Source: CAVVST01 sp963750995
GTDB taxonomy: Bacteria > Acidobacteriota > Vicinamibacteria > Vicinamibacterales > UBA2999
Assembly (NCBI GenBank): GCA_963750995.1
Contig: CAVVST010000005.1
Span: 806,001 to 870,000, forward strand
Length of the DNA stretch: 64,000 nucleotides
Reading direction: 5' to 3'
Shown: positions 9,976 through 18,545 of the stretch, in pieces
Numbering within the stretch: the first letter of the stretch is position 1
Layout of the letters: each line of letters starts with the position of its first letter
Notes under the pieces: model-generated
What the model saw: the letters and a program-made list of their open reading frames with translations, nothing else
Told to the model about the DNA's origin: nothing
Databases searched by the model: none
Position numbers and translations under genes: made by a program

Positions 9976-11298
9976 TTGCTCGAAGAGCCCAAATTCCTCT
10001 CGGCCGATCAGTTTCTGCTGACGACGCTCATCGTGAAGCTCGCCGTCATGGCGGTGCTGGCCACGATGCTCGCGCGGTTCCGGCAGTTCCGCCACATCCT
10101 TATCTTCGAACGCCGCAACTGGAGCGATCGGCTCGTCTTCGCGCTGGCGATCGGACTGCCCTTGATGGCCGGAGTGACGGCGCGCCTGCTCCTCAACTAC
10201 AACGCCGCAGATCTCACCCTCGAGGGGGCCTTCCTGGCAGGGCTGATCGCCGGCCCCTACGCCGGGGCGACGGTGGGAGTGCTCGTCGCAGTGCCTGCCC
10301 TGATCGCCGGCGAATTCATCGCGCTGCCGTTCGCCGTCGGCTGCGGGTTTGCGGGCGGCGGCTTGCGCGAGGTCTGCCCGAAGGAGGCGATCTGGCAGTT
10401 CACGCCCTTCGTCTTCATGGACCTGGGCAAGCACGTGTGGCAGATCGTACGGAGGCTCGAGCCGAACTGGCAGCTGGTGCTCCTCGCCGCGCCGGTCGCG
10501 CTCGAACTGCTGCGCCAGGCGCTCGGGATGCGTTTCAGCCAGCAGCGGCTCTTCTTCCTGGATTCGCTGACACCGTGGATGACGGCCCTGGTCGTCCTCT
10601 CGTCGGTGCTCGCGGTGGCGACGCCAATCAAAATCTGGAACAGCGCGCGCATCGAGCATCGGCTGCAGGAGCAGGAAAAGCTGCTGCTCGCGGCGAAAAT
10701 CGAGGCGCTCAAGAGCCAGATCAATCCGCATTTCCTGTTCAACACGCTGGCGTCGATCTCATCGCTCATCCGGTCGCAGCCAGATACGGCGCGGACGCTG
10801 ATCATCAAGCTCTCGGGCCTGCTGCGGCGGTTGATCAGAAGCCACCAGCACTTCGTGACCCTGCGCGAAGAACTCGAATCGATCGACGAGTATCTCGACA
10901 TCGAGGTGGTCCGGTTCGGGCCGAAGCTGCAGGTCCGCAAGGAGATCAGCCCCGACACGATGGACGTCATCGTCCCGAGCATGATCCTCCAGCCGCTGGT
11001 CGAGAACTCGATCAAGCACGGGCTCGCTCGCAAGGTCGGCCAGGGGTCGATCGTCATCCGCAGCTGGCGCGAGCATGGGCGTGCGGTGATCGAAGTCGAA
11101 GACGACGGCATGGGCTTTCTCCTGGAGCGGCTGGAGGAGCCGATGGCCAGCGGCATCGGCCTCGCCAATGTCCGTGAACGTCTGCGGGTGATCTACGGGG
11201 CGACCTACCAGCTCACGCTGAACAGTCAGCCGGGCGAGGGCACGCGCGCCCGCATCGAAATTCCCGAACTGCTGGCTGCGCAACAGATCACCGCATGA
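9976..11298 (+). CDS. LytS-type sensor histidine kinase
   Basis: 440 residues. About six hydrophobic segments span residues 10-215 and resemble the 5TMR-LYT sensor region (GAFLAGLIAGPYAGA). The HisK_3-like dimerisation motif is SQINPHFLFNTLASI with the phospho-His near residue 252. The HATPase region has LQPLVENSIKHG, VEDDGMGF and GIGLANVRERL. It autophosphorylates and passes the phosphate to the LytTR regulator that overlaps its stop by 4 bp. The TTG start at 9976 is supported by the TACAAT immediately upstream. The ligand is unknown; related LytS sensors respond to membrane potential or pyruvate. Confidence 0.9.
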   Translation: MLEEPKFLSADQFLLTTLIVKLAVMAVLATMLARFRQFRHILIFERRNWSDRLVFALAIGLPLMAGVTARLLLNYNAADLTLEGAFLAGLIAGPYAGATVGVLVAVPALIAGEFIALPFAVGCGFAGGGLREVCPKEAIWQFTPFVFMDLGKHVWQIVRRLEPNWQLVLLAAPVALELLRQALGMRFSQQRLFFLDSLTPWMTALVVLSSVLAVATPIKIWNSARIEHRLQEQEKLLLAAKIEALKSQINPHFLFNTLASISSLIRSQPDTARTLIIKLSGLLRRLIRSHQHFVTLREELESIDEYLDIEVVRFGPKLQVRKEISPDTMDVIVPSMILQPLVENSIKHGLARKVGQGSIVIRSWREHGRAVIEVEDDGMGFLLERLEEPMASGIGLANVRERLRVIYGATYQLTLNSQPGEGTRARIEIPELLAAQQITA

Positions 11299-12080
11299 GC
11301 CATCTTCGCGTGCTGGTCGTCGACGACGAGCAGCTCGCGCGCGACGAGCTGTGCTACCAGCTCGGGCAGCTCGCCGAGGTGGAAGTCGTGGCGCAGGCGG
11401 GGAACGGCATCGAAGCACTCTCCGCCGCCGACCGTCACGAGCCGGACCTCGTCTTCCTCGACATTCAAATGCCCGGCCTGAGCGGGTTCGAAGTCGCCCG
11501 CCGCTTGCTCGAGCGGGAGGAACAGCAGTCGCCGGCGCTCGTGTTCGTGACGGCGTTCGACCAGCACGCCATCGAGGCATTCGAGGTCAACGCCGTCGAC
11601 TACCTGCTCAAGCCGGTGGACGCGGCGCGCCTCGAACAGGCGCTGGCGCGGGCCCGCCGCCGGCTGAGCTCCGACCGGCCCGGAGCGCCGGCCAACGACC
11701 AGATTGAGCGAATCGTCAAGATGATGGCGAATCGCCAGATTCGGCGGGATCAGGTGGCTGTCAAGGTGGGGGACCGGTTCCTCCTCGTCCAGGCCGACGA
11801 GATCATCTATGCCTCGCTGGCCGATGAGTCGATTAACATAGTTACAGGGCAGGTTGCGGGCACTTCCAACTACCGGACGCTGGACGAACTTCAGGCTCGC
11901 CTGGACCCCGACGTATTCTGGAGGGTGCACCGGTCGCACCTGGTTAACATCAACAAGATCAAGGAGATAGTCCCTTGGTTCAGCAGGAATTACATCCTTC
12001 GGATGAAGGACGCGAAGGGCACGGAGATCCCGGTGAGCCGCGCGCAGACGAAGCGGCTCCGGGAGTACCTGAAGCTCTGA
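11295..12080 (+). CDS. LytTR-family response regulator
   Basis: 261 residues. The receiver domain runs from 1 to ~120 with VVDDEQLARDEL, phospho-acceptor Asp near residue 56 in VFLDIQMPG, TAFDQHAIEAF, and KPVD carrying the conserved Lys. A LytTR DNA-binding domain covers ~160-261 (RRDQVAVKVGDRFLLV, FWRVHRSHLVNI, YILRMKDAKGTEIPVSR). It overlaps the kinase by 4 bp (ATGA), so the pair is co-expressed. Targets are unknown; the following signal peptidase and envelope genes are candidates by position. Confidence 0.93.
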   Translation: MSHLRVLVVDDEQLARDELCYQLGQLAEVEVVAQAGNGIEALSAADRHEPDLVFLDIQMPGLSGFEVARRLLEREEQQSPALVFVTAFDQHAIEAFEVNAVDYLLKPVDAARLEQALARARRRLSSDRPGAPANDQIERIVKMMANRQIRRDQVAVKVGDRFLLVQADEIIYASLADESINIVTGQVAGTSNYRTLDELQARLDPDVFWRVHRSHLVNINKIKEIVPWFSRNYILRMKDAKGTEIPVSRAQTKRLREYLKL

Positions 12081-12121
12081 CCGCGCCGGTGGCCGAAGGT
12101 GCGCCGGAGGCGTTCGACGGG

Positions 12122-12766
12122 ATGCCGATGGCGGGCACCGCTGAACCCGGAATGCCGCCGCCGGAGCTTGGCATCGCGCATGTGGACGGCAGCGCACCGG
12201 ACCTGCGCCTCGCGATCGACGACCGCGCGGCGGTGTTCATGCACCGTCTCAATGTCTGGAAAGACGAAGTCGTGGCCTGGTTCAAGACGCTGGCGTCGGC
12301 CGCGGTCTACGCCACGCTGATCGTCACCTTCGGCTTCCAGGTCGCGCGCGTCGAGGGGCAGAGCATGGCGCCCACGCTGGCGGACCAGGATCGCCTGATC
12401 GTCAACAAGCTGGCCTACCGGATGGGCGAACCGCGGCGGGGCGATATCGTGATGCTCTACTACCCGCTCAATCCGGACAAGTCGTTCGTGAAACGCGTGA
12501 TCGCCGAAGAAGGCGATCAGGTGCGCATCGTTGACGGCCGCGTGTTCGTCAACGACGTGCCGATGCAGGACGACTTTGTCCCGCCCGAGTACCGCAGCCA
12601 CGACGACTTCGGGCCGTCCGTGATCCCGGAGGGCTACTACTTCGTCATGGGCGACCACCGGAACAACAGCTCCGACAGCCGCCACTGGGGCTTCGTGCCG
12701 AAGAAATACATCATCGGCCGTGTACAGCTGCGCTGGTGGCCCATCCCGACCGCGCACGTGTTCTGA
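12122..12766 (+). CDS. lepB: Signal peptidase I
   Basis: About 214 residues. LepB cleaves signal peptides from exported proteins at the membrane. One transmembrane segment (AVYATLIVTFGFQVAR) precedes the catalytic Ser near 81 in VEGQSMAPTL and the general-base Lys near 124 in SFVKRVIAEEG. C-terminal GYYFVMGDHRNNSSDSRHWG is the family signature. An ATG at 12122 is preferred: the frame is open further upstream, but that stretch lies inside the LytTR gene and encodes low-complexity Pro/Glu/Ala sequence. Confidence 0.9.
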   Translation: MPMAGTAEPGMPPPELGIAHVDGSAPDLRLAIDDRAAVFMHRLNVWKDEVVAWFKTLASAAVYATLIVTFGFQVARVEGQSMAPTLADQDRLIVNKLAYRMGEPRRGDIVMLYYPLNPDKSFVKRVIAEEGDQVRIVDGRVFVNDVPMQDDFVPPEYRSHDDFGPSVIPEGYYFVMGDHRNNSSDSRHWGFVPKKYIIGRVQLRWWPIPTAHVF

Positions 12767-13698
12767 CGTCGGCCTCCGCGCCCAGGCGCCGAAGCTCGCC
12801 GAGCGAAGGCGGCCCTCCGGCGCCGTGGCGCGACCAGGAGCGTTACGACGCGGTGGTCCGCGTCCTCTACCACGTCCTGGTCCTGAATCTCGCGGTCGCT
12901 CTCGTCAAGATCGTACTCGGCTACGCCACGGGGGCGGTGTCGATCCTTTCCGACGGCTTCCATTCGCTCACTGACTCCGGCTCGAACGTCGTCGCGCTCG
13001 TCGGCGTGTCGATCGCGCGGCGGCCGCCCGATGAGAACCATCCCTACGGGCACCGCAAGTACGAAACGATGGCCTCGCTCGCGATCCTGGTGTTCCTGGT
13101 GATTGTGCTCGTCCAGGTGCTGAGCGCCACCTACGATCGGCTGCTCAACGGCGGCACGCCGCGGGTGTTCCCGGAAGGGATCGCGATCATGACGCTGACG
13201 CTCGTCACCAACATCCTGGTGGTGGCCTACGAGGAGCGGGCGGCACGCCGCCTGAAAAGCGAAGTGCTCGGCGCCGACGCCAAGCACACGCGGAGCGATG
13301 TGCTGACATCGGCCGCGGTGCTCGGCGCACTGCTGGGGGTGTGGTGGGGCTATCCACTGCTGGATCCGCTCGCCGCGTTCGTCGTCGCCGCCTTCATCTG
13401 CCGCGCCGCGTGGCAGATCGCGCAGCAGGCATCGCGCATCCTCGCCGATGAAATCGTCATCGCCGAGGACGACGTGCGCGAAGTCGTCCGATCAGTGCCG
13501 GAAGTCATCGGCTGCCATCAGATCCGCACGCGCGGCTCAGCCGATTACGCGTTCATGGACCTCCACCTGTGGCTCGATGGACAGACTCCGCTCGAGTCGG
13601 CACACGCGACGTCGCACGTGGTGAAGGACCGGCTGATGAGACGGTTTCCGCACCTGGCGGACGTAGTCATCCATATCGAACCGCCGCCGCCGCGTTAG
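12736..13698 (+). CDS. Cation diffusion facilitator transporter
   Basis: About 320 residues. CDF proteins exchange Zn2+, Fe2+ or related ions for protons across the inner membrane. Several hydrophobic helices are visible, with metal-site motifs SDGFHSLTDSGSN in TM2 and KHTRSDVLTSAAV in TM5; the His residues favour zinc selectivity. NHPYGHRKYE is the usual loop, and the C-terminal ~85 residues form the cytoplasmic metallochaperone-like domain. The GTG at 12736 overlaps lepB by 31 bp; a later start around 12850 is possible because the first 35 residues are low complexity. Confidence 0.88.
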   Translation: MAHPDRARVLTSASAPRRRSSPSEGGPPAPWRDQERYDAVVRVLYHVLVLNLAVALVKIVLGYATGAVSILSDGFHSLTDSGSNVVALVGVSIARRPPDENHPYGHRKYETMASLAILVFLVIVLVQVLSATYDRLLNGGTPRVFPEGIAIMTLTLVTNILVVAYEERAARRLKSEVLGADAKHTRSDVLTSAAVLGALLGVWWGYPLLDPLAAFVVAAFICRAAWQIAQQASRILADEIVIAEDDVREVVRSVPEVIGCHQIRTRGSADYAFMDLHLWLDGQTPLESAHATSHVVKDRLMRRFPHLADVVIHIEPPPPR

Positions 13699-13724
13699 GC
13701 ACCGGGCTTGCTCTGAGAATCGTC

Positions 13725-14141
13725 ATGGCAAATCCTGAACTCGGCCATGGCGAGTCAATTCGGGACCTGATCCGCGGCATCCTCACCGACCTCCGCACGC
13801 TCATTCACGAGGAAATCGCGCTGGCCCGTGTCGAGATCCGCGAACAGGCGGGCCGGGCGCGTGCTGCCGCGATCAGTTTCGGCGTGGCAGCCGCGGCGCT
13901 GCTCTTTGCCGGAACATTTCTGCTGATCGCGATTGCGACGGCCATCGCCGACCTGCTCGACTGGCCGATCTGGGCCGGCTTCCTCGTGGTGGCCGTCCTG
14001 CTCAGCGCCGCTGGCTGGCTCACGCTGTCGTCGGGGCGCAGCCAGCTCCGCCAGGTGCACCCGGTGCCGCCGGAAACGATTTCCTCGCTCAAGGAGAACT
14101 CGGAATGGATCGCGAAGCGGCTGTCATCCGTTCGGAAATGA
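13725..14141 (+). CDS. Phage-holin-superfamily-III-like membrane protein
   Basis: 138 residues. An amphipathic N-terminus (SIRDLIRGILTDLRTLIHEE) is followed by two hydrophobic helices around residues 50-75 and 85-105, then a short soluble tail. This is the pattern of the Actinobacterial holin-X family, which in most chromosomes is an envelope protein rather than a phage gene. No phage genes are nearby. It is linked to the next gene by overlap, an association often seen with DUF3618 proteins. Confidence 0.72.
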   Translation: MANPELGHGESIRDLIRGILTDLRTLIHEEIALARVEIREQAGRARAAAISFGVAAAALLFAGTFLLIAIATAIADLLDWPIWAGFLVVAVLLSAAGWLTLSSGRSQLRQVHPVPPETISSLKENSEWIAKRLSSVRK

Positions 14142-14320
14142 GCCAGACGCGGGCCGGCCTGGACCGCAAGCTCTCGCAGCTCGAAGCGCGTGCGCGCGAC
14201 ATGACGCCGCGCCGCTACGTCGAGCGCCACATGCCGGAATACCCGTGGGAGCGTGCCATTGGCAGCGCGCTGCTGGCGATGGGCGGCTGGATGGCGTGGC
14301 GGCGCTATCGCACCGCCTGA
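14105..14320 (+). CDS. DUF3618-like small protein
   Basis: 71 residues. The N-terminal helix IRSEMSQTRAGLDRKLSQLE fits the DUF3618 pattern (acid-x-TR-x2-L-x4-L-x-LE), and a C-terminal hydrophobic stretch (AIGSALLAMGGWMAW) probably anchors it in the membrane. The ATG at 14105 overlaps the previous gene by 37 bp; a second start at 14138 would cut the conserved helix. Its 3' end overlaps moaC convergently by 16 bp. Function unknown; the pair may brace the inner membrane. Confidence 0.65.
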   Translation: MDREAAVIRSEMSQTRAGLDRKLSQLEARARDMTPRRYVERHMPEYPWERAIGSALLAMGGWMAWRRYRTA

Positions 14321-14808
14321 GCGCGCTTGTAGTGGCCTGAACGGCCGCCGCGCTTCTCGACCAGGCAGATGTCGCCGATGACCATGCTCTGATCGACGGC
14401 CTTGACCATATCGTAAATGGTCAGGGCCGCCACCGAGACGGCCGCCAGCGCTTCCATTTCGACGCCGGTCTGCGCGCTTGTTCGTACCCTCGATTCAATC
14501 CGGTAACCGCGCCGTGTCGGCGTCAGCTCGACGCTGACGTGCGTCAGGGGCAGCGGATGACAGAGCGGAATCAGGTTGGACGTCTGCTTGGCGGCCATGA
14601 TGCCGGCCAGCCGGGCAGCCTGGAGGGGATCGCCTTTCGTCACCGTGCCCGCGCGAATCGCGCCGAGCGCGGCGGCGCTCATGGCGATCTCTCCGCGGGC
14701 GACCGCTTCACGGCTCGTGACCGGCTTGTCGCCGACATCGACCATCTTCACTCGGCCCTGGCGATCGACATGGGACAGTGCGGCGGTGCGGCGCTTCTTA
14801 GCCACCAC
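14305..14808 (-). CDS. moaC: Cyclic pyranopterin monophosphate synthase MoaC
   Basis: 167 residues, normal for MoaC, which converts the cyclic dihydro-GTP made by MoaA into cPMP in molybdenum-cofactor synthesis. Seen: KMVDVGDKPVTSREAVA, GIMAAKQTSNLIPLCHPLPL with the substrate-binding LCHPL, TGVEMEALAAVSVAALT and IYDMVKAVD carrying the active-site Lys-Asp. It overlaps the end of rex by 11 bp, so moaC is read from the rex transcript. A molybdopterin oxidoreductase lies at 45763-47785. Confidence 0.95.
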   Translation of the reverse strand: MVAKKRRTAALSHVDRQGRVKMVDVGDKPVTSREAVARGEIAMSAAALGAIRAGTVTKGDPLQAARLAGIMAAKQTSNLIPLCHPLPLTHVSVELTPTRRGYRIESRVRTSAQTGVEMEALAAVSVAALTIYDMVKAVDQSMVIGDICLVEKRGGRSGHYKRAQAVR

Positions 14809-15481
14809 TTTGCTCCTGCGCGAGGTAGAACGACAGGCTCTCGAGCGACACCGTCAGGTCCACGCTTTTCAGCTTCACTTCCTCGGGCACCTTCAGCGCG
14901 CCGGGCGAAAAGTTCAGGATCGCCTTGATCCCGGCCGCCACGACGAGGTCCACCACCGGCTGCGCATGCGGCGCCGGGACGGCGATGACGGCGATGTCGA
15001 GCCGGTCGCGCCGCGCAATCCGTTTCAGATCCTTGATGTCGAGAATCGGCACGCCGCCGCGCGATTCGTGTCCGATCTTCTCGTTCGCGGCGTCGAACAG
15101 CGCGGTGATCTCAAACCCCTCCTGCCGGAAGCCCGGATAGTCCGCCAGCGCCAGCCCGAGGTTGCCCGCGCCCATGATCACCACGCGCAGATGGCGATCG
15201 AGGCCGAGGATCTGCCGGAGGTGCCGGCGCAGTTCCTTGATGTAGTAGCCGACACCGCGGACGCCGAATTCGCCAAAATAGGCGAGGTCCTTCCGGATCT
15301 GCGCGGCGTTGAGATGGAACTGCTCGGCGAGCGACTGCGAGGAAATCGACTGCACGCCAGCGACGTCGAGTTCGTTGAGACACCGCAGGTAAACCGAGAG
15401 CCGATTGGTAGTGAGCTCCGACACTTGATCGGGTGTCTGCTTGCGCTTGTTCAACCGATTCACAAGGTTCAATGCTACCAT
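14798..15481 (-). CDS. rex: Redox-sensing transcriptional repressor Rex
   Basis: 227 residues. Rex represses respiratory and fermentative genes and lets go of DNA when NADH rises. The N-terminal winged helix covers ~15-80 (SLAEQFHLNAAQIRKDLAYFGEFG), followed by the Rossmann NAD(H) domain with VVIMGAGNLGLALADY and the C-terminal domain-swapped helix. It diverges from the OPT transporter with only 8 bp between start codons, so both promoters must lie inside coding sequence. A Rex-like operator is present in its own first codons. Confidence 0.94.
   Translation of the reverse strand: MVALNLVNRLNKRKQTPDQVSELTTNRLSVYLRCLNELDVAGVQSISSQSLAEQFHLNAAQIRKDLAYFGEFGVRGVGYYIKELRRHLRQILGLDRHLRVVIMGAGNLGLALADYPGFRQEGFEITALFDAANEKIGHESRGGVPILDIKDLKRIARRDRLDIAVIAVPAPHAQPVVDLVVAAGIKAILNFSPGALKVPEEVKLKSVDLTVSLESLSFYLAQEQSGG
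15447..15465. promoter_or_regulatory. Candidate Rex operator
   Basis: TTGTTCAACCGATTCACAA has two 7-base half-sites, TTGTTCA and TTCACAA, close to the Rex consensus half-sites (TTGTGAA or TTGTTAA), but with a 5-base rather than 4-base spacer. It lies within rex codons 6-12, 25 bp before the OPT start. Autoregulation and control of the transporter are inferred. Confidence 0.4.
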
Positions 15482-15489
15482 CCCGCGCC

Positions 15490-17436
15490 ATGCCGGAATG
15501 GAAACCGTACGTGGCTGCGTCGGAGTCGCCCGCGGAGTTCACCGCGAAGGCGATCGTCCTCGGTATTCTGTTCGGGCTGCTGTTTGGCGCATCGACGGTC
15601 TACCTCGGCCTTCGCGCCGGCCTGACGGTGAGCGCCTCGATTCCGATCGCGGTCCTCGCCATTTCGGTACTCAAGAAGTTCGGCGGTTCGACCATTCTCG
15701 AAAACAACATCGTCCAGACGATCGGCTCGGCCGGCGAATCGGTCGCGGGCGGCGTGGTGTTTACCTTGCCGGCGCTCATATTCCTGGTGCCCTACGGACC
15801 CGCGTACTTCAACTACCTGCAGATCACGATGCTCACGCTCGCCGGCGGCATTCTCGGCGTGCTGATGATGGTGCCGCTACGCCGGGCGCTGATCGTGAAG
15901 GAGCATGGCGTGCTTCCCTACCCGGAAGGAACGGCGTGCGCCGAGGTCCTGGTGGCGGGCGAGCGCGGCGGCAAACTGGCCGCGCTGGTGTTCAGCGGGC
16001 TGGCGGTCGGCGGTCTGTGGAAGGCCCTGTCGTGGATTCTCAACCTGTTTCGCACCAACATCGGCTACGTCATGCCGCGGACCAGCCAGTTTCCGAACGC
16101 CACGCTCGACGTCGACATCTCGCCGGAGTACCTCGGCGTCGGCTACGTGATCGGCCCGGCGATCGCGGGAACGATGGTGGCCGGCGGCGTGCTGGCGTGG
16201 TTGGGACTGCTTCCGCTGCTGACGATCCTCGGACAGTACATCACGGTCCCCTTCCCGCCCATTCACCCGAACTTCGCGCTGAACCCGGCAACGGGACGGC
16301 CCTTCCTGATTTCGGAAATGGATCCCGGGCAGCTGTGGAGCGCGTACATCCGGTACATTGGCGCCGGCGGCGTGCTGGCCGCCGGCCTCATCACGCTGGC
16401 GCGCACGCTGCCAACCATCGTGTCGTCGGCCCGCGGCAGCCTGAAGGGTTTCGCCGACACCACGGCTGAAACGGCGGGGCGGGTGCGGACGGAACGCGAC
16501 ATCCCCATGGTCGTCGTCCTCGGCGGGTGCCTGCTGCTCGCCGTCTTCCTGGCGGTCATGCCGACGCTGCCGACCCAGGGCAACGTCGTCGCGGCGATCC
16601 TGATCCTGATATTTGGCTTCTTCTTCGCGACCGTCTCGTCGCGCATCACCGGCCTGATCGGGTCATCCTCGAACCCGATTTCGGGGATGACGATCGCGAC
16701 GTTGATCCTGACGTGCGTGCTGTTTGTCGCGCTCGGTTGGACCGGTGACATCTACTCGCCAATCGCGCTGTGCGTCGGCGCGATCGTGTGCATTGCCGCG
16801 GCAAACGCCGGGACGACATCGCAGGACTTGAAGACCGGCTACATCGTCGGAGCCACGCCCCTCTATCAGCAGCTTGGCCTGATCATCGGCGTCCTGACGT
16901 CCGGGCTGATCATCGGCCTGACGACGCTGTACATGCACCGGGTGTTCGGCATTGGCTCGGAATCGGTGCCGGCGCCGCAGGCAACGCTGATGTCGACCAT
17001 CATTACCGGCCTGCTCAACCAGAACCTGCCGTGGGGACTGGTGCTCGTCGGCATCTTCATTACGGTGACGCTCGAACTGTGTGGCGTGCACTCGCTTTCG
17101 TTTGCCGTGGGCCTCTACCTCCCGATCGCGACCACCGCGCCGATCTTCGCGGGCGGCATGGTCCGGTGGTGGGTCGAACGGAAGACGGGCGTCGGCCAGG
17201 AATCGGACGTGAGCGCGGGCACCCTCTTCAGCTCGGGCTTGATCGCCGGAGGATCAATCGCGGGGATCCTGTTCGCCATCCTGGTCGGCACCGGGACGAT
17301 CGGGCCATTCCAGGCGATCGGCACGGCATTTCCCTTCTTCGCACAGGAGACGGTGGTCGGGCAGCTCGCCAGCTCAGCGCTGTTCATAGCGCTCGCCGTC
17401 ATCGTGGCCCGCATGGCGATGCGCAAAGTAGAATGA
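15490..17436 (+). CDS. OPT-family oligopeptide transporter
   Basis: 648 residues, with about 14-16 hydrophobic helices over the full length. OPT proteins take up peptides or metal chelates with protons. Recognised segments: LLFGASTVYLGLRAGLTVSA near the N-terminus, ENNIVQTIGSAGESVAGGVV and GSSSNPISGMT. The start ATG at 15490 (MPEWKPYVAA) is 8 bp from the divergent rex start. The substrate is not deducible. Confidence 0.9.
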   Translation: MPEWKPYVAASESPAEFTAKAIVLGILFGLLFGASTVYLGLRAGLTVSASIPIAVLAISVLKKFGGSTILENNIVQTIGSAGESVAGGVVFTLPALIFLVPYGPAYFNYLQITMLTLAGGILGVLMMVPLRRALIVKEHGVLPYPEGTACAEVLVAGERGGKLAALVFSGLAVGGLWKALSWILNLFRTNIGYVMPRTSQFPNATLDVDISPEYLGVGYVIGPAIAGTMVAGGVLAWLGLLPLLTILGQYITVPFPPIHPNFALNPATGRPFLISEMDPGQLWSAYIRYIGAGGVLAAGLITLARTLPTIVSSARGSLKGFADTTAETAGRVRTERDIPMVVVLGGCLLLAVFLAVMPTLPTQGNVVAAILILIFGFFFATVSSRITGLIGSSSNPISGMTIATLILTCVLFVALGWTGDIYSPIALCVGAIVCIAAANAGTTSQDLKTGYIVGATPLYQQLGLIIGVLTSGLIIGLTTLYMHRVFGIGSESVPAPQATLMSTIITGLLNQNLPWGLVLVGIFITVTLELCGVHSLSFAVGLYLPIATTAPIFAGGMVRWWVERKTGVGQESDVSAGTLFSSGLIAGGSIAGILFAILVGTGTIGPFQAIGTAFPFFAQETVVGQLASSALFIALAVIVARMAMRKVE

Positions 17437-17440
17437 CTAT

Positions 17441-18535
17441 GTGAGGCTGCACTTCCGGCCCGCACTCCTTCTCGTCGTCCTGGCAGCCGTCGCCTCGGGC
17501 AGCGCGCAGACGACGCGCCGCCTCGCGACCGTTGCGTCCCTCCGGCAATACCCCGGGTACTACCACCTCCAGAACGTGCTCGTGCACGGCGAGTTCGTCG
17601 AAGGTCCCCGCGTCCTGCTCCGCGGCGGCGAACGTGACATTCCAGTCCTGCTGAACGACGCCAAGACCACGACGGGGCTGGCCGAAGTACGCGGACAGTT
17701 GATCGATGTCGGACGCCTTGAACCGACCGACCCCCGTCTCACTGCCTATGACGGCGCGCGGGATCCCGAGCGGTGGCCGAGACCGGGCGAAGAACTCCTC
17801 CTCAACATCACGGGAGTCGCCCCGGCGCAGCTGACGACCACGGCATCGGTTCGAGGACTGGCGCTGCAGCCGTGGCGATTCGAGGGCCAGAAGGTGACGG
17901 TTGTCGGTCAGTTCCGCGGGCGCAACCTGTTTGGTGATCTCCCCAGCGCACCGGCGAAGAGCCGCTACGACTTCGTGCTGCGGTCAGCCGACGCCGCGAT
18001 CTGGGTGACCGATCTCCGGCCGCGGGGCCGGGGGTTCGATCTGTCGGTGGATGCCCGCGTGGATACCGGCCGCTGGCTCCAGGTGACTGGCGTGGTGGCA
18101 CAGGACCGCGGCCTCGTGACCCTCACAGGCACGACGGTGGCGGCAGCGACGGCGCCTGAAGCGGAGCCGGTCGAAGAAGAAGCCGCACCTCCTCCGCCGC
18201 CGCTCGAGACGGCCGAGGTGGTGTTCAGCTCGCCATACGAGGGCGAGACCGATGTGCCGGTTGGGTCTTCCGTACGAATCCAGTTCTCACGCGGGATCGA
18301 TCCGAAGTCGATCGACGGCCAGATTCGGGCGAGTTACGGAGGCGGCCCGCCTGAGGGTGCACCACCTCTCGAGTTCCAGCACACTTACGATGGCGGCACG
18401 CGCGCGATCGAACTGAAGTTCGCGCAGCCCTTTGAACGTTTCCGCACGCTGCGGATCGAGTTACTGGAGGGCCTGAAGGCTTTCGACGGCTCGCCTGTAA
18501 AGCCCGCGACCATCACGTTCTCCGCGGGCGGTTGA
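17441..18535 (+). CDS. Exported protein with Ig-like (Big_5) C-terminal domain
   Basis: 364 residues. An N-terminal signal peptide (LLLVVLAAVASGSAQ) starts at GTG 17441, 4 bp after the transporter stop. The middle region has two repeated OB-like stretches (YHLQNVLVHGEFVEGP and WRFEGQKVTVVGQFRGRN) that look related to each other. A Pro/Glu-rich linker (EEEAAPPPPPLE) leads to a C-terminal domain beginning SSPYEGETDVPVGSSVRIQF, which resembles Big_5 Ig-like modules. No enzyme motif is seen; it is probably a periplasmic or surface protein co-transcribed with the transporter. Confidence 0.65.
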   Translation: MRLHFRPALLLVVLAAVASGSAQTTRRLATVASLRQYPGYYHLQNVLVHGEFVEGPRVLLRGGERDIPVLLNDAKTTTGLAEVRGQLIDVGRLEPTDPRLTAYDGARDPERWPRPGEELLLNITGVAPAQLTTTASVRGLALQPWRFEGQKVTVVGQFRGRNLFGDLPSAPAKSRYDFVLRSADAAIWVTDLRPRGRGFDLSVDARVDTGRWLQVTGVVAQDRGLVTLTGTTVAAATAPEAEPVEEEAAPPPPPLETAEVVFSSPYEGETDVPVGSSVRIQFSRGIDPKSIDGQIRASYGGGPPEGAPPLEFQHTYDGGTRAIELKFAQPFERFRTLRIELLEGLKAFDGSPVKPATITFSAGG

Positions 18536-18545
18536 ACCGTCCACA

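Noticed and set aside
11975..12121. Longer lepB start overlapping the LytTR gene
   Set aside because: The extra residues are low complexity and lie in an out-of-frame overlap; the ATG at 12122 fits the family length.
13725..14141. Phage origin for the holin-like gene
   Set aside because: No lysin, tail or integrase genes nearby; the family is a common chromosomal envelope protein.
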